From Styela clava (lineage: Eukaryota; Chordata; Ascidiacea; Stolidobranchia; Styelidae), in the NCBI RefSeq assembly GCF_964204865.1, contig NC_135255.1:8399135-8463134 (forward strand): 64,000 nt of DNA, read 5' to 3'. Shown one piece after another: positions 1-21,962 of the stretch. The notes below the pieces were generated by a model. The model did no database searches and had not been told where the DNA came from. It was given only the letters and a program-made list of their open reading frames with translations. Positions within the stretch are counted from its first letter, which is position 1. Each line of letters starts with the position of its first letter. Made by a program: the position numbers and the translations under genes.

Positions 1-10726
<10,726 letters not shown>

Positions 10727-10771
10727 CCAGTTTCATTGATTGACAAGCTTTTATATTATTTTTCAAATTTA

Positions 10772-10777
10772 AATAAA
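10772..10777 (+). terminator. Polyadenylation signal AATAAA for MBTPS1
   Basis: AATAAA lies 46 bp after the MBTPS1 stop codon and 24 bp before the stop codon of the convergent TIMMDC1 gene. Cleavage 10-30 bases downstream would place the transcript end inside the last TIMMDC1 exon. This is a motif call only. Confidence 0.6.
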
Positions 10778-10800
10778 ATTAACAACAATCAATCACATTG

Positions 10801-13197
10801 TCATGTACTTCCTACAAATTTTCTAAAAAATTCTTCATTGTTTATTTCTGGGCTATGTGAAGTTCGTAACAGAAAAAGCGTCTCAAAAGTCCGCTCTGTG
10901 CTCAACAGTCTTTCTTGTAACGTCATGCCTTCTTGAGACATGGGCCCGGTGGCATAAGGTTCTACCTTACTATAGTAATGCAGAGGCCTAGGATTGAATC
11001 CTAGAGTTGCAAAGCATATACCAAGTGGAATTCCAAGAATGGCTCCTACGATACCAAATCTCATCATTCCAGATGGCCCACTTTTCCATGCATACAGTGC
11101 TGTGGCAATCCCAGTAGCTGCAACATAGTGACCGACTTTGTCCTCCAGTCTGTATATTGTCATTGATTGACTAATTCCGTATGTTACTGCATATAGTAGG
11201 CCGAACCTCCATCCCCATCGTATTGCGTACTTCGCTAAAGATCTCGCATAAACAGCGTCTCGAACCCGTTGGCCCATCATTCTGGAACAGAAATTGGGTA
11301 TTACTTCCATAAATATATGCAGGCCAAAAGAAAACTAATTCACGTTACTGTACCTGGATTCATAGAATACAGTCCCTTCATGTTCTTTGTATTTAGCAAG
11401 ATCACGGTTTGCATATTCTGCACCGTGAAAAACTCCAACCACGCAGCTCAAAATAAATGTACTCAAGCTGTAAATAATACAGGTTGAGATATTTTGCGAG
11501 TAAATGTAAAAAATTGAAACTATGAATGGTGATTACCGCAAGCTAGAAGCATAAAAATTCTGAATTTATTCTGCTAATTGGTTGTTAGTGGAGTGTTGGG
11601 AACATTCACATTTTTGCTACCCTGGTTATGATTACCGATATTTGCAGGATTAGTTCAGTGGTTCCCGATCTATTTATTTTCCTCTTGTGATATTAAAATC
11701 TATTTCCATTTAAGGGTGTGAAGCGTCAGCATACCGGCATACCACACCTCTGATTACCCTGCGTGAGTTCGAATCCTGTATGGGATAATTATGTGCGAGA
11801 CGATTGCTGAACTCTTGAGCCGTTGTATTGTGTTTCACGTGAGGCTTCCTCCACCATCAAGTCCATGCATCTGAAACAAATACCCGACTAACTAATCCCA
11901 TGCCCGACATGGACTGGTAATCGGACAAGTTCGCCATATGATTGAGCCCGTCTTATCGGCTTTTCTCTCCCCAGTGACACATGCTCGCAATCTGGCTTCC
12001 GTACACTTTGAATAGTTTATAATGTGTTTATAAATATGCATAGGAATAATAATAAGCAAGTAATATCGAAGAAAAAAAAACAAAATAAAATTCCCTCCTG
12101 GCGACAGGAAACTCTTGATTAACTAGTTCAATATTCCCATACATTACTGGTCCCATGCAAGACCATGATATGCCACATGATTACTTTCTTAAGGATGAAT
12201 ATGATAAATTATACTTGGCGCCTCAACATCCAATATTGTGAATACAATAGTAGATCTTACGTTAGGGTATCCCAGTTAAAGGTGTGAGTTGGGTTGTATG
12301 GATCATACATTTCCATATACATTCTTGGTAAAAAAGCCTGCTTCACTCGTTCCCATCCAGGTAATTTGACACAGTTTGCAGGCATACCTGCTAGTACATG
12401 AGGTGAATGGCCTGCATCTTCATCAATATGTATTTCTGGCCATTCCATTGTGTCCTTGATTGAGAATATAGGAGAAAATTACAAGATATATTTTGCACAT
12501 ATTCATTTGAAGATCAATGCAATCGCACGTCAATGAGGAATGATACTCCACAATGTGGTTCTAAATACCATGTTCAAAACGTGCATACCCAACATAGACC
12601 GGCAAGAAGCCATGGTTCGCTACAAATTTCTCTATCTGGGATAAATATAAAATGCAGTGCAGTTTGTGGTACAGTGATGGAAATTTTTATCATCCATCCA
12701 TCAATGCATATGTTAAATCATAGTTTTATATTTGGAGTCACTAAAATCGATGTCTGCATGTCAACACTCACCTGACCATACAGTGACCATGACTTTGGAA
12801 GTAACGACTGGCTGAAATTATCAATTCTTCTCCTAGCATCGCCAAAAAAATTCCATACACTCATGGGAATATGCAGTTTTTCACGCAGATTATCATAGAC
12901 TGGCTTCATGTATGCTTTTCTTCTTTCAAGAGTGACTTTCTTGAAGTACTTTTTTCTGTTGTGCTCTTGACGAGCAATGGATAAATGCAATTTTCTTTTC
13001 AATTCTGTGTTACCTTTTCCTGCAGCACATGCAGCTTTGATAACTTGTATTTGCCTGTCAGAGAAATCTCTAACATCAAACTGATAACTTTCTAATACGG
13101 TGCCTTTAACGGACATGACGGCGATGATTTGTCTGAAAACCCTGGACGTCACGTCACCGTAATTCCTAAACCCACGTATCACATTGAAAATGAACAA
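10801..13197 (-). CDS. TIMMDC1: TIMMDC1-like mitochondrial complex I assembly factor with extended N-terminus
   Basis: TIMMDC1 is a Tim17-family inner-membrane protein needed to assemble the membrane arm of respiratory complex I. Four exons on the minus strand, 13197-12772, 12454-12261, 11467-11354 and 11281-10801, join in phase to 404 residues. The C-terminal half matches the family: PGWERVKQAF before the first span, RYAIRWGWR-like AIRWGWRFG, then Gly-rich spans (MMRFGIVGAILGIPLG). Human TIMMDC1 is about 285 residues, so the first exon adds an unusual ~120. That part is basic and starts with a segment that could be a mitochondrial presequence; I do not recognise its middle. The donor after exon 1 (GTGAGT) and the phase-0 join support one transcript. 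The start was taken at the first ATG of the open frame; an internal ATG at about residue 28 is also possible. Intron 11468-12260 contains a SINE. Confidence 0.85.
11695..12010 (+). repeat. tRNA-derived SINE copy, diverged
   Basis: A tRNA-like head with the B-box GAGTTCGAATCC is followed by ATTATGTGCGAGACG, CTTCCTCCACCATCAAG, CTAATCCCATGCCCGAC and GCCCGTCTTATCGGC. The same blocks, in the same order, occur reverse-complemented at 13505-13845. It lies in an intron of the TIMMDC1-like gene, antisense to it. Confidence 0.75.
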
Positions 13198-13504
13198 AAC
13201 GCTAATAACTGAAAAAAGAAAGTTTTCATCAAAAAGAGTACCGTTCCATCTCTTGTCCCAAATAAAAATAACCCGATCTCTTGCTCTGGCCTACTACAAT
13301 GCAATACACTCCACTGTCAGACTATATAGCAAGAACTGCGGAGTTTTATCATAGTTGTACCAAAGTGAATAAAAACCATAGTCACTTTGTGAGTTGTACT
13401 AAAACCATGCTTTTATTGAGCTCTGCGTCAGTCGCGCATGAGTTGCTAAGCTGTGCACTTGAAAGTTTATGGATGTTTCCATTTGCCGCGGCGCGCTGGA
13501 AACA

Positions 13505-13845
13505 TTTTAGGATAGGATAGGATTTACATATTTATCCCGGGGGAGAGGAAAGCCGATAAGACGGCTTAATCATATGGCGAACCACGGCCTCTTGTCCGGT
13601 TACCAGTCCAGGTCGGGTATGGGATTAGTTAGCCAGTTATTTGTTTTCAGAAGCATGGACTTGATGGTGGAGGAAGCCGTAACCGACCAGCGGTTACGTG
13701 AACCACCCTACGGCGGCGAGGAGTCCAGCATTCCTCTCGCACATGATCATCCCCGCATGGGATTCGAACCTGCGACCCCACGAAGGGTAATCAGAGATGC
13801 GGTGGCGAGCGTATTCCTAACGCTTAGCACAATGCGCCATGTATA
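13505..13845 (-). repeat. tRNA-derived SINE, best copy in the window
   Basis: Read on the minus strand, it begins with a tRNA-like head: GGCGCATTGTGCTAAGCG resembles an A box and GGTTCGAATCC is a clear B box. A tRNA-unrelated body of about 240 bp follows and ends in a short ATCCT repeat (AAATCCTATCCTATCC). RNA polymerase III head, unrelated body and simple-repeat tail is classic SINE structure. A 117-residue open frame across it is fortuitous. Confidence 0.85.
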
Positions 13846-14384
13846 TGAATGCTGTGTATATGAATCAATAAACTCATTCACCTTTCTAAGTCGTTTACTC
13901 TCTGTTAAAGGGTGTATGCCTTGATTGGTATGTCCTAATACTTCTTGATGCAGTGCATTTGTTTGCTGAGCCAACAACTAACATACCGGCTGAACCGAGC
14001 CTGAGTGATACTTTTAGTATACAGTATATTTCGAATGAAAATCAGGCAGATGTGATCAGTGTTCCCTCTGAGAAAATTTCACACTGCGCAAATATTGTTT
14101 TTACTGAGCAAGACTATTTTAAGGCTGAGCAGAATCCTAAATTATTTGCAAACTATATTGTCGGAATGCGAACAAAGCACACGTTTAACTCAAATAGCTT
14201 CTCTTTGTTTTCGCCTTTCCAAGGTTTATACATTTTGTGCATGTTTGTTGTGTTTATTGCTAAATCAAGCGACAATCATCCAAAGTACAATACTTGATGT
14301 ACAACCTCGACATTTTTGTTGTTGAAATATCATTGCTTTCATCAAAATCAGAGTATGAAATTTTGCTTGTCTTATGCTCCGCAT

Positions 14385-14834
14385 GATTTCTTCCCTGTAG
14401 GCCGCGAGCCGAGGCCATTTATCTTTCAGTTTCGTAGCGCACATCAGGTAACTACCTGAAAATGATTTTAAAATGTTCCTTAGAAATTTAGTAACAAATA
14501 TTGCCTTGTTCCCACTTCCAAAAGTTGCACGTTTTACAGAAAAGACGCTTTTACTACAATAAATATGTGTTACCATCTGTCCTATTTTCTCTGCTTTTCC
14601 GGTATCATGGGCCAATGAACGCAGACTTCTGCACGACGTAACAGTCAAGTTAGTCAGCTCTAGGTGGATCCCCAGTGGTCGGATGAATATCAGATGTACT
14701 CAACTGCTCGCTTTTGCGTTGAGTAGCCTTTCCATAGTTTTTTTCAGTTACCGGTAATATTAGTCCAGTTATTCTAAGGAGGTGTTGAAAAGTATAGGTA
14801 AGATATTAAACACTTGTATATCCTTGCCATAAAT
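14385..14834 (-). repeat. Left arm of a large inverted repeat
   Basis: The reverse complement aligns collinearly with 16923-17347. Shared blocks include GTAGTAAAAGCGTCTTTTC, CGTGCAACTTTTGGAAGTGG, AGGTAGTTACCTGATGTGCG, GCCTCGGCTCGCGGCCTAC and ACAAGTGTTTAAT. The outer ~250 bp is far more similar than the inner ~200 bp. Both arms keep the same open frame over the conserved part (SVFSVKRATFGSGNKAIF), which suggests the arms derive from, or once carried, coding sequence. Confidence 0.75.
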
Positions 14835-16922
14835 AGCAATTTTAGTTGAGCACTAGCTCATAAGACGTTGTTAAATAGGTACGGTGCGGTAACTCCTAGG
14901 AAGGCTAGACCTAGAATAATATGTCACAAACAACGATATTTTCTGGCTTGCATGAAATGTTTATGATTTATTTAATGACTCTTCTTGACTATTCAGCAGA
15001 CTTATACTACTATATAGGCCACAGCATATTTGGAAATAGAAATGAATGGCTGTTTCTGTAATGCACGGTTGTGTGAAAGAGAAGAAATTAATCAATTTTA
15101 CTAATGTCGGTTGGTCTAAATCTAAATTCATAGAGTCGACAAGAACCTGGGAAGCAATGATAAGTTATGCCGGAGTGGAAAGAAAGGTAGCATTGGAAAT
15201 GATTGAGAGGTGAGAAATGAAGTTGTAGACAAACAGTTGATGTTTCAAAATATAGTCTATAGTCCATACTCATACTGTCATAGGACATTTCAGACTGTGA
15301 TATATCAAAATTTAGTGTAGATATAGTCTAGTAATGGTATGCAAACACTGCTGGACTGTAGAACATGCAATGAGCATATATACGCTCATTTAGTACATCA
15401 GATAAAATGCATTATGTATTCAAGGTATTAGTTAGTATTTAGGGGTATTTTTAAAATCATGCTGCTCCAAATATTATTTTCTTCCTTATTTTAGATACTG
15501 TACTACAAAAGAAAACGGCAATGTTCCACCAATCCGACCTAACGCAGGCTCTGATCCCTGCTGCTATCAGTGCTATAAAATGGATTAAACAAGAAGTCTT
15601 GAAGCTTAAAGGTATATGAGAATCATAATAGTTGCAAACAGCTTAGATGGGCTATTCATATTGAAATACTTTAGCACTTTTCTGCAATTGGAACTGCCCA
15701 TCAAATTCATGTTGGAGACTTCATTGAGATTTTCAATTCATTTTTTTCCCTCGACTATGAAGATCTTTCGAGGTTAACGAGGTATTAATAAATAAAGCTG
15801 AGGAATTTGAAGAGGATATGAAGAATGTAAATGATACCAGGGCACGTCTATTTAACACTGTCAAACATAAGGATTATACTCTCCACCCAGCAATGATTCA
15901 CTGAAGAAGCATGTGGCCCTCAAATCAGTTCTTGAGTTGGCAAACTGCAACGAAAAATAGTCAAAATAATTTATGAAAGTGTGCCAAAATCAACTTAAAT
16001 TGCACAGATTTTTGTTTTTGTATTGACTGCAGAAATCACAGTACACCTATAGAGGAAAAGTCGATTTTTGAGATAGTGGATTTCGAAAACAATTCAGAAG
16101 AAAGTGAATTAGATATTACAGTTGATTTAATAAGTATCATACATTTGTTTTGTTTTTCGGACATTTGTTAGTGTCGTAGTCCTGTTTCTAGAAATATTAT
16201 TGCCTTTGTTCAAATACATAACCACATAAACTAAAAAAAGATTAATTGTAAATTGTAATATTTCTGTTCACTATGTTATGTACATATTGTACATTCATTT
16301 AATTTTCTTGACTTTTGCGGTAAATTTCTAAGTGAGAAATAACTGATTTATTTGTGTTTTCGTGCTCACGATGTTAATTTGTGACTTCATTGCTTAAAAA
16401 TAAATACGTTTGATACTTGATAGCTTCTATAAAATGGATGTAGCTTTTTATGCTGTTCTTGTTGTAAACTGCTTGTGGTTATTACATAAAATTTATTCTC
16501 AAATGTGAATCAGCGTTGTTGGTGTCGCTGCTTTCGAGGTCACTCCCGACTCCTGTCACACAATTAAAGTATTTTTTGTTGTTGGTTACATGTATGCCAT
16601 ATTTTTCGTAATCTACCTAATAAATTATGATTGACTGAGGAAGTCCGATTTTGGTCAGGCAAAACATTACAGGAATACATTTGTGTTAGTGTGCTGTAGG
16701 GCTCTCGAATTGTATAGTTCTTATGTATGCGTTGTAAACTTATGGTTATTGAATTTCCGGGAACCTCTTATATTCAATTTCGCACCAGGATTGTGGAACA
16801 AGCTGTAATGCGTTCATTATGTTCGTTTTCACACAAAACTGAAGAATTTATTTAGTTACCAGATGTGCGCTACGAAACTCATTTTCTGGGCGTTTTCATG
16901 GTTTCGTCTCACGGCCCATATC
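14835..16922. other. Interior between the large inverted repeats, no intact gene
   Basis: About 2.1 kb, AT-rich. Fragments of open frame occur on the plus strand (for example AAISAIKWIKQEVLKLK near 15560, and a stretch near 15780-15900). Stops interrupt them and I cannot assign them to a family. At 16850-16905 a partial third copy of the arm sequence (CAGATGTGCGCTACGAAACT) lies in direct orientation to the right arm. A decayed transposase gene is possible but not shown. Confidence 0.45.
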
Positions 16923-17347
16923 CGTGGTAAGGATCTACAAGTGTTTAATAATTTACTTATACATTTTTCAACAACGTCTTAGCGTAACTTAACTAATAAT
17001 AACTAAACAGGGCTATGGAAAGCCTGCCCAACTCAGCGCAAGGTCGAGCAGAAATAACTAATATTCATCCGCTCGCTAACAGCTGGTTTAATTCAATTGT
17101 TACGTCATGCAGAAGTCATTGTTCAGTGCCGAAAATGTAGAGAATATAGGACAGATCGTAGCACATATTTCTTGTAGTAAAAGCGTCTTTTCCGTAAAAC
17201 GTGCAACTTTTGGAAGTGGGAACAAGGCAATATTTGTTACTAAATTTTTAAGGAACATTTTAAAATCATTTTCAGGTAGTTACCTGATGTGCGCTACGAA
17301 ACTCACTTTCTAGGCGTTTTTCAGGGCCTCGGCTCGCGGCCTACTGG
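16923..17347 (+). repeat. Right arm of a large inverted repeat
   Basis: This is the inverted partner of 14385-14834. It ends near GGCCTACTGGCGACGAAG, where similarity to the left arm fades. No clean target duplication was found at the outer edges, so the true termini are uncertain. It lies 120 bp left of the hAT element. Confidence 0.75.
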
Positions 17348-17467
17348 CGACGAAGTCTATGCTTATCAAAAATTCGAAGCCGTAATTTTTGCTTCACCAT
17401 GAATGTGGCAATTTAGTGTATGTTGACATGCGACTATTTATTAATTTGCGGGACAACAGCTTACACG

Positions 17468-20400
17468 TAGGGCTGGGCATTTTCGAATACCTGATGATTT
17501 CAGAATCAAATCGAATATTTTTTTCGAATCGAATCTCGAATACTTATAAAAATTTTACCAAATTAGCAACTACAAAATTTCATGTGACTTTTTTTTATTG
17601 CAATGGGTCCTTCAGATACATGAAATCCCAAAAACACAAAATCTATCACTCAGTCATTTGCTAAGTTGTCACATATGATAAGAAACATGCTTCATCAATA
17701 AGTCAATGGGAAGGAAAAAGTCATATGTCAGAATTGCATTTTAAAAATACAAGAGCTTCCACATGTGATCCGGTGAGGCTTGATCTGAGCTCAGTGGCAG
17801 TGTTTCCAGCTGCAGAAAATAATCGCTCACTTGGGGTTGATGTTGCTGTTACACACATATATTTGCCAACAAGCTTGCTCAAGTTTGGATAATTAGCGTT
17901 TTGCTCTTTCCACCAAGTGAGGAGGTTTGAACATTCAGAAAGTACTTTGGAACTAAAAAATTTGTTCACTTCATTGGCAACCACTGGGACCTCAGTATCT
18001 GCACTGTCATCGGACTCTGATGATTCGAAGGCAAGGCTTATGATGGATGTCGATTGCTGAACTGAAGAAGATGAAGGTTCAGCTTTTTCAACAACTGTTT
18101 GTTCAAATAAGACTGTGAGTTCCAATTCGATTGCACTTTTGAGCTGGAAAAAATAAGCATGTCAAAAAAGAAAACAAACTTTAGCCAGATCAACTAGGAA
18201 TCCTTATTAAGTATGGCCAAAACAAGCAACATTTGGATAAATTTGAAATTTTATGCATTCAATAAATGACAAGTTTTGAATACAGGAATATTTTAGATTA
18301 GTTTTCTTATGGAATTCTGCGATTTAGGAACCACAATTGACATCAAACAAGTCATTGTTCACTAATGTTTATTATACAGTGGGGAAAAAGTCAACTCTAT
18401 ATCTTTAGATATGGTCGATGCAGATATGTCATGAATTTTATCTAATCCTGTCAATGCATTTGAAACATGAAGATACACGAAAATTCAATTTGACCTCATT
18501 CCAACCAAAATAACATGCTATGTTGTTTGTCATGTAGGGCAATTTTGTTGGCAAGATAAAAATCTTATTCAGGAAGAAATAACAAGTTACCTGAAGTGAC
18601 TCCACAGTACGAAGTCCCCGCAGTTTATATCTGGGATCCAGAGCCATTGCCTTCGAGCTGATATCATTGAGATCAATAGGAAATCGCTCCTCCATTTCGC
18701 CTTTTACTTTTTGTCTGAACTGCCGGATTACCAAAAGTTCATCATCTTTCTCGCGTGACAGATGTTTTTTCAATCCCTTGATGTATGGATTCTTTATCGA
18801 TATCGAGACATATTTTTCGCCTCCTAAAAGATCAGTAGCCTCTGCAAAAGGTTCAAGTACTGGAATCAACTGCTTGAAAATCTCCCAGTCCCCAGGCTTG
18901 ATTGTAAGAGCGGAGGCTTTGGTGGCATTTGTGATATTTTTATTTCCAAGTATAGCCAAAATTGGCCATTGCAATTCCTGCAACCTTACAAGCATGTTGT
19001 AAGTACTGTTCCACCTTGTGGATACATCCATTATGAGTCTTTTGGAGGTAAGCTTCATTTCCTCACACTTTTTCCCCAGTGCACTGGTCGCCAATTCACT
19101 TCTCTTAAAATGTTGCACTAGTCGTCGAGCTGCTGCAAGAGATTTTTCTATGCCGTTTATTCCCAATCCTTTGTTTAAACAAAGTTGGAGAGTGTGCGCT
19201 GCACAAGCAACACTAGCCCAACCAAATTTTTCATGAAAAATATCTTTGGCTGCCTTCATATTAGATCCATTATCGCTTACTGCTGCACAGACAGCGTGAG
19301 GACTAACACCAAAGTCATTGAGAACTTCTTCTACCCACTCACAAATATTTTTTGCAGTATGTCTATCATCCAAAGGTTTCACACTTAACACACATGAACA
19401 CAGATTAAATTTGGCATCAACATAATGGGCTGTAATGCCCAAATATGCTTCCATTTTCACACTAGTCCAAGCATCGAAAATCAAGCTCATATGCTTAATG
19501 TTTTCAAGAACTCTCTTAAGCTCCATCTTTTTTTCACAATATTCTCCCTCTACACGTCGTGTTATGGTCCTCCTGGATGGCAGTGAATAATTTGGTGCAA
19601 CATGTCCCATTAAGCGCTTGAAATGTGTTCCTTCTATATTGTGCTGAGCGGGCGCATATCCTTTACAATAAAATCCACAACTAGAGAAGTAATCTTTTCT
19701 TGCTGAGCAGGGAGGATGGGACGAATAAGTTCCAATTTGGACTGTTTACTGGAGGACTCGTCCAAATCACTTCGATTATCAGGGTTCAAACAAATAGTTA
19801 CATGCCTTCTTTTAATATGGGCTAATAGATTACTAGTGGTAGCATGGTAACTAAGTTTGTCTCCGCATCTCTTGCACACGACGTACCGTACTGGCGTTCG
19901 TCATCGTCTTTGGCTGGGGGAGTAAAGTGGCGCCAAACGGGAGATTTCCTATTCATCATACCGTACTGTTGCCGAGTACCGGTATACAATATTCTAGAAA
20001 CCCCTTTAAAAATACACAATAATTCTGCAAAAAAAGCACGCAAATTAGTCTTCTATACCTTCTCACTTGCAATGTCGGCAATCACAAAAACATACGCAAG
20101 TGTAAAACTGCCTGTCCTACAACTGCCTATCCTAACTGACGGCGCAACCGATCTTCCCGCATTCTGAACAAATTACGCGCCATAAAAGCGTGCGTGACAA
20201 AATCACGCCGGCGTAGCACGTGCGAGAGATAATATGAGAGAGAAGCTCGGCCGTTTGTCCTGCTCACAGCTGAGAGCAGAGAGAGGGCTTTGGAGAGGTG
20301 CAAGTCTGGACATGTTCAAACGCCGCCTACAGATGTGAGAGAAATAAAAAAAAAAAAACAGCGATCGAAATGTCCCGCCGAGAGATGGCTCCACAAAAAA

Positions 20401-20527
20401 AAAATCGTTAAATCGCCTCGACCATTGGTGGACAGAAAAAAAAAACAAGATGGCGGCGATTCGAAATTCCCGTCTGAACCGATTCGAATAATTTACTATT
20501 CGATTCGATTCGAAATGCCCAGCCCTA
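17468..20527 (-). mobile_element. hAT-superfamily DNA transposon, complete ends (3,060 bp)
   Basis: Terminal inverted repeats start TAGGGCTGGGCATTT at 17468 and end AAATGCCCAGCCCTA at 20527, followed inward by repeated CGAATCGAAT-type motifs. The flanks CTTACACG at 17460-17467 and 20528-20535 are identical, the 8-bp target duplication of hAT elements. The element holds one transposase gene on the minus strand (17721-19959). Exact ends and duplication with a nearly full-length transposase indicate a fairly recent insertion. Confidence 0.95.
17721..19959 (-). pseudogene. hAT transposase (BED finger, RNase H-like core, dimerisation domain), frameshifted
   Basis: Read from 19959 down: a start region (MMNRKSPVW), a BED-type zinc finger (CKRCGDKL then HIKRRH), a linker, the catalytic core from about 19610 (SLIFDAWTS, VSDNGSNMKA, CAAHTLQLCL, STRWNSTYNML), an intron 18590-18144 with GTAACT donor and CAG acceptor, and the C-terminal hAT dimerisation domain (ATSTPSERLFSAAGN). 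Two small lesions break the frame: what looks like a 5-bp duplication (GTACGGTACG context, about 19880-19890) just before the first finger cysteine, and a 2-bp TA insertion at about 19635. ZBED-like hAT transposases have this order and are about 600-700 residues. As read here, the protein cannot be made. Confidence 0.88.
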
Positions 20528-20640
20528 CTTACACGTGGTGGAACACTATCTGTGTGAGGCTTCATTTCACTTGACGGGGTTTTCAAAACTTCACTTTCTT
20601 CAGCGGTCGGTATTGCGTTGAAAAAGTTCGAACAACCTCT

Positions 20641-20830
20641 TCTTGCTTCCACGTTTCGCTTCTGAGTTGCATCAATGACATTAAACAACATGATAGGCAA
20701 CTCTGACGTCACTCCATAAGACTACAGGCAAAACATTGTATTTCATGATACGCTCCAATGCACATATTTCTCGTCGCCTTTCGCGTCCGTTTTCCGCTCG
20801 CTTTTGCTACTCGGCGTCGTTTTTACGTGT
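20641..20830 (-). repeat. Left arm of a second inverted-repeat pair
   Basis: The reverse complement matches 24427-24553: ATGTGCATTGGAGCGT, then 30-40 diverged bases, then ATCATGTTGTTTAATGTCAT followed by TTGCATC-like sequence. The repeated part could encode LPIMLFNVIDATQ on the minus strand, but no gene model could be built. Confidence 0.55.
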
Positions 20831-21037
20831 AGTACCTGCCTTTTTGCGCCTGTAACGAAACAAAATAATCTCTATATCTAAGAAGTTTTGCTTACTTGGA
20901 AAGCTGGAGTAACAGGCAAGCTGTAAAGAGCAATTCTGGACATCATAGACGTTTTTTTTATCAGAGAAGATTACAAACGCGATAGCGGAAAGATTTGTGT
21001 GGAACATTTTGCAGATAATGACAAAGTTCAAAGTTGG
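20828..21037 (+). pseudogene. Possible THAP zinc-finger remnant
   Basis: TGT AGT ACC TGC at 20828-20839 gives C-x2-C. In the same frame about 53 codons later comes ICVEHF at 20993-21010, the C-x2-H signature that closes THAP domains. Stop codons lie between them, so it is not a working gene as read. THAP domains occur in P-element-like transposases and in host proteins. Spacing is slightly longer than usual (35-50), so the call is weak. Confidence 0.3.
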
Positions 21038-21962
21038 TAATTTTAATGTTTGCGCTTAATCATTGAAATTTCATTTAAAGAGGGTGTCATACAAAACTGT
21101 GCTGCGATACAATTCCATAACACAAAGTTTGCACCTATCGAACTTGCTTTTGTAGGTGAATTTATTAGACATATTACATATTCAGTTAATCGTAGGTAAC
21201 ATTGCTGGTACATAATGCATCGTAGACAGGTTTGTTTAAATTTAGGAATTTAGCTCATAGCCCACTAATTAATATTATCTTCTATGCAGGAGGTTGCAGG
21301 GCTGAATTCAACTTGCAGCCTTACCGATCACCTGACGATGCTCATTTAGTTTGGCTCGAGCAAGTCTTCTTGAAATGCTTGTGTGGATGGAAACTACCTA
21401 TATTTTTTGCCTTCCTCCGATTTTAGACAAATTTACTCTGAGGGATTTCGCATATAATTCTCACTGATTGTTGGCTGTTTATAATTTCTATTGATTGTGA
21501 ATTCTGATTATAACAATGAGTTGAAAATTTTTTTACCTAATTTACTGGCACCTTTTTCTTGTCAATACTCCAAGCTGAGGTAATAAACATGACAATACAT
21601 TTATGTCATCTGGAAGCAAAATATGCACACTAATTAATAGTTTGGCACATTGAGATAATACATCATGACAGAAAATACAAGTTAAAGATATGTATGACCA
21701 TCACATGGTAATTAAAATTAAAAAAAAATTAATAGGGGCTGTGGAGTATGGAAAGTTCAAGACGAAGAAAAGAACAAATGTTCATAGCTCATGACCTCTC
21801 AATTTTGCCTCCATTGCTTTGTGAAGGCCAATATATTTCGAGTGGCTGAATTGGTTTACCTTTACGATAGCAACGATTTTGTATTTAATATAGCGAGATT
21901 ATTTCAATTTAATTGAAGTGATATAATTTCCCAAAGCAATGCTTGAATCGTCTAGAATAGAT

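Noticed and set aside
13755..13845. tRNA gene suggested by GGTTCGAATCC on the minus strand
   Set aside because: The cloverleaf is not convincing, and the sequence continues into a repeated body with a simple-repeat tail present in several copies, so it is a SINE head.
13574..13924. A 116-codon open frame on the plus strand
   Set aside because: It runs antisense through the SINE at 13505-13845; the sequence is explained by the repeat.
14265..14648. A 127-codon minus-strand open frame as a host gene
   Set aside because: Most of it lies in the inverted repeat arm, with a second copy at 17107-17313; treated as repeat.
20203..20712. A 169-codon minus-strand open frame
   Set aside because: It crosses the terminal inverted repeat of the hAT element and its target duplication, so it cannot be one old gene; composition is low-complexity.
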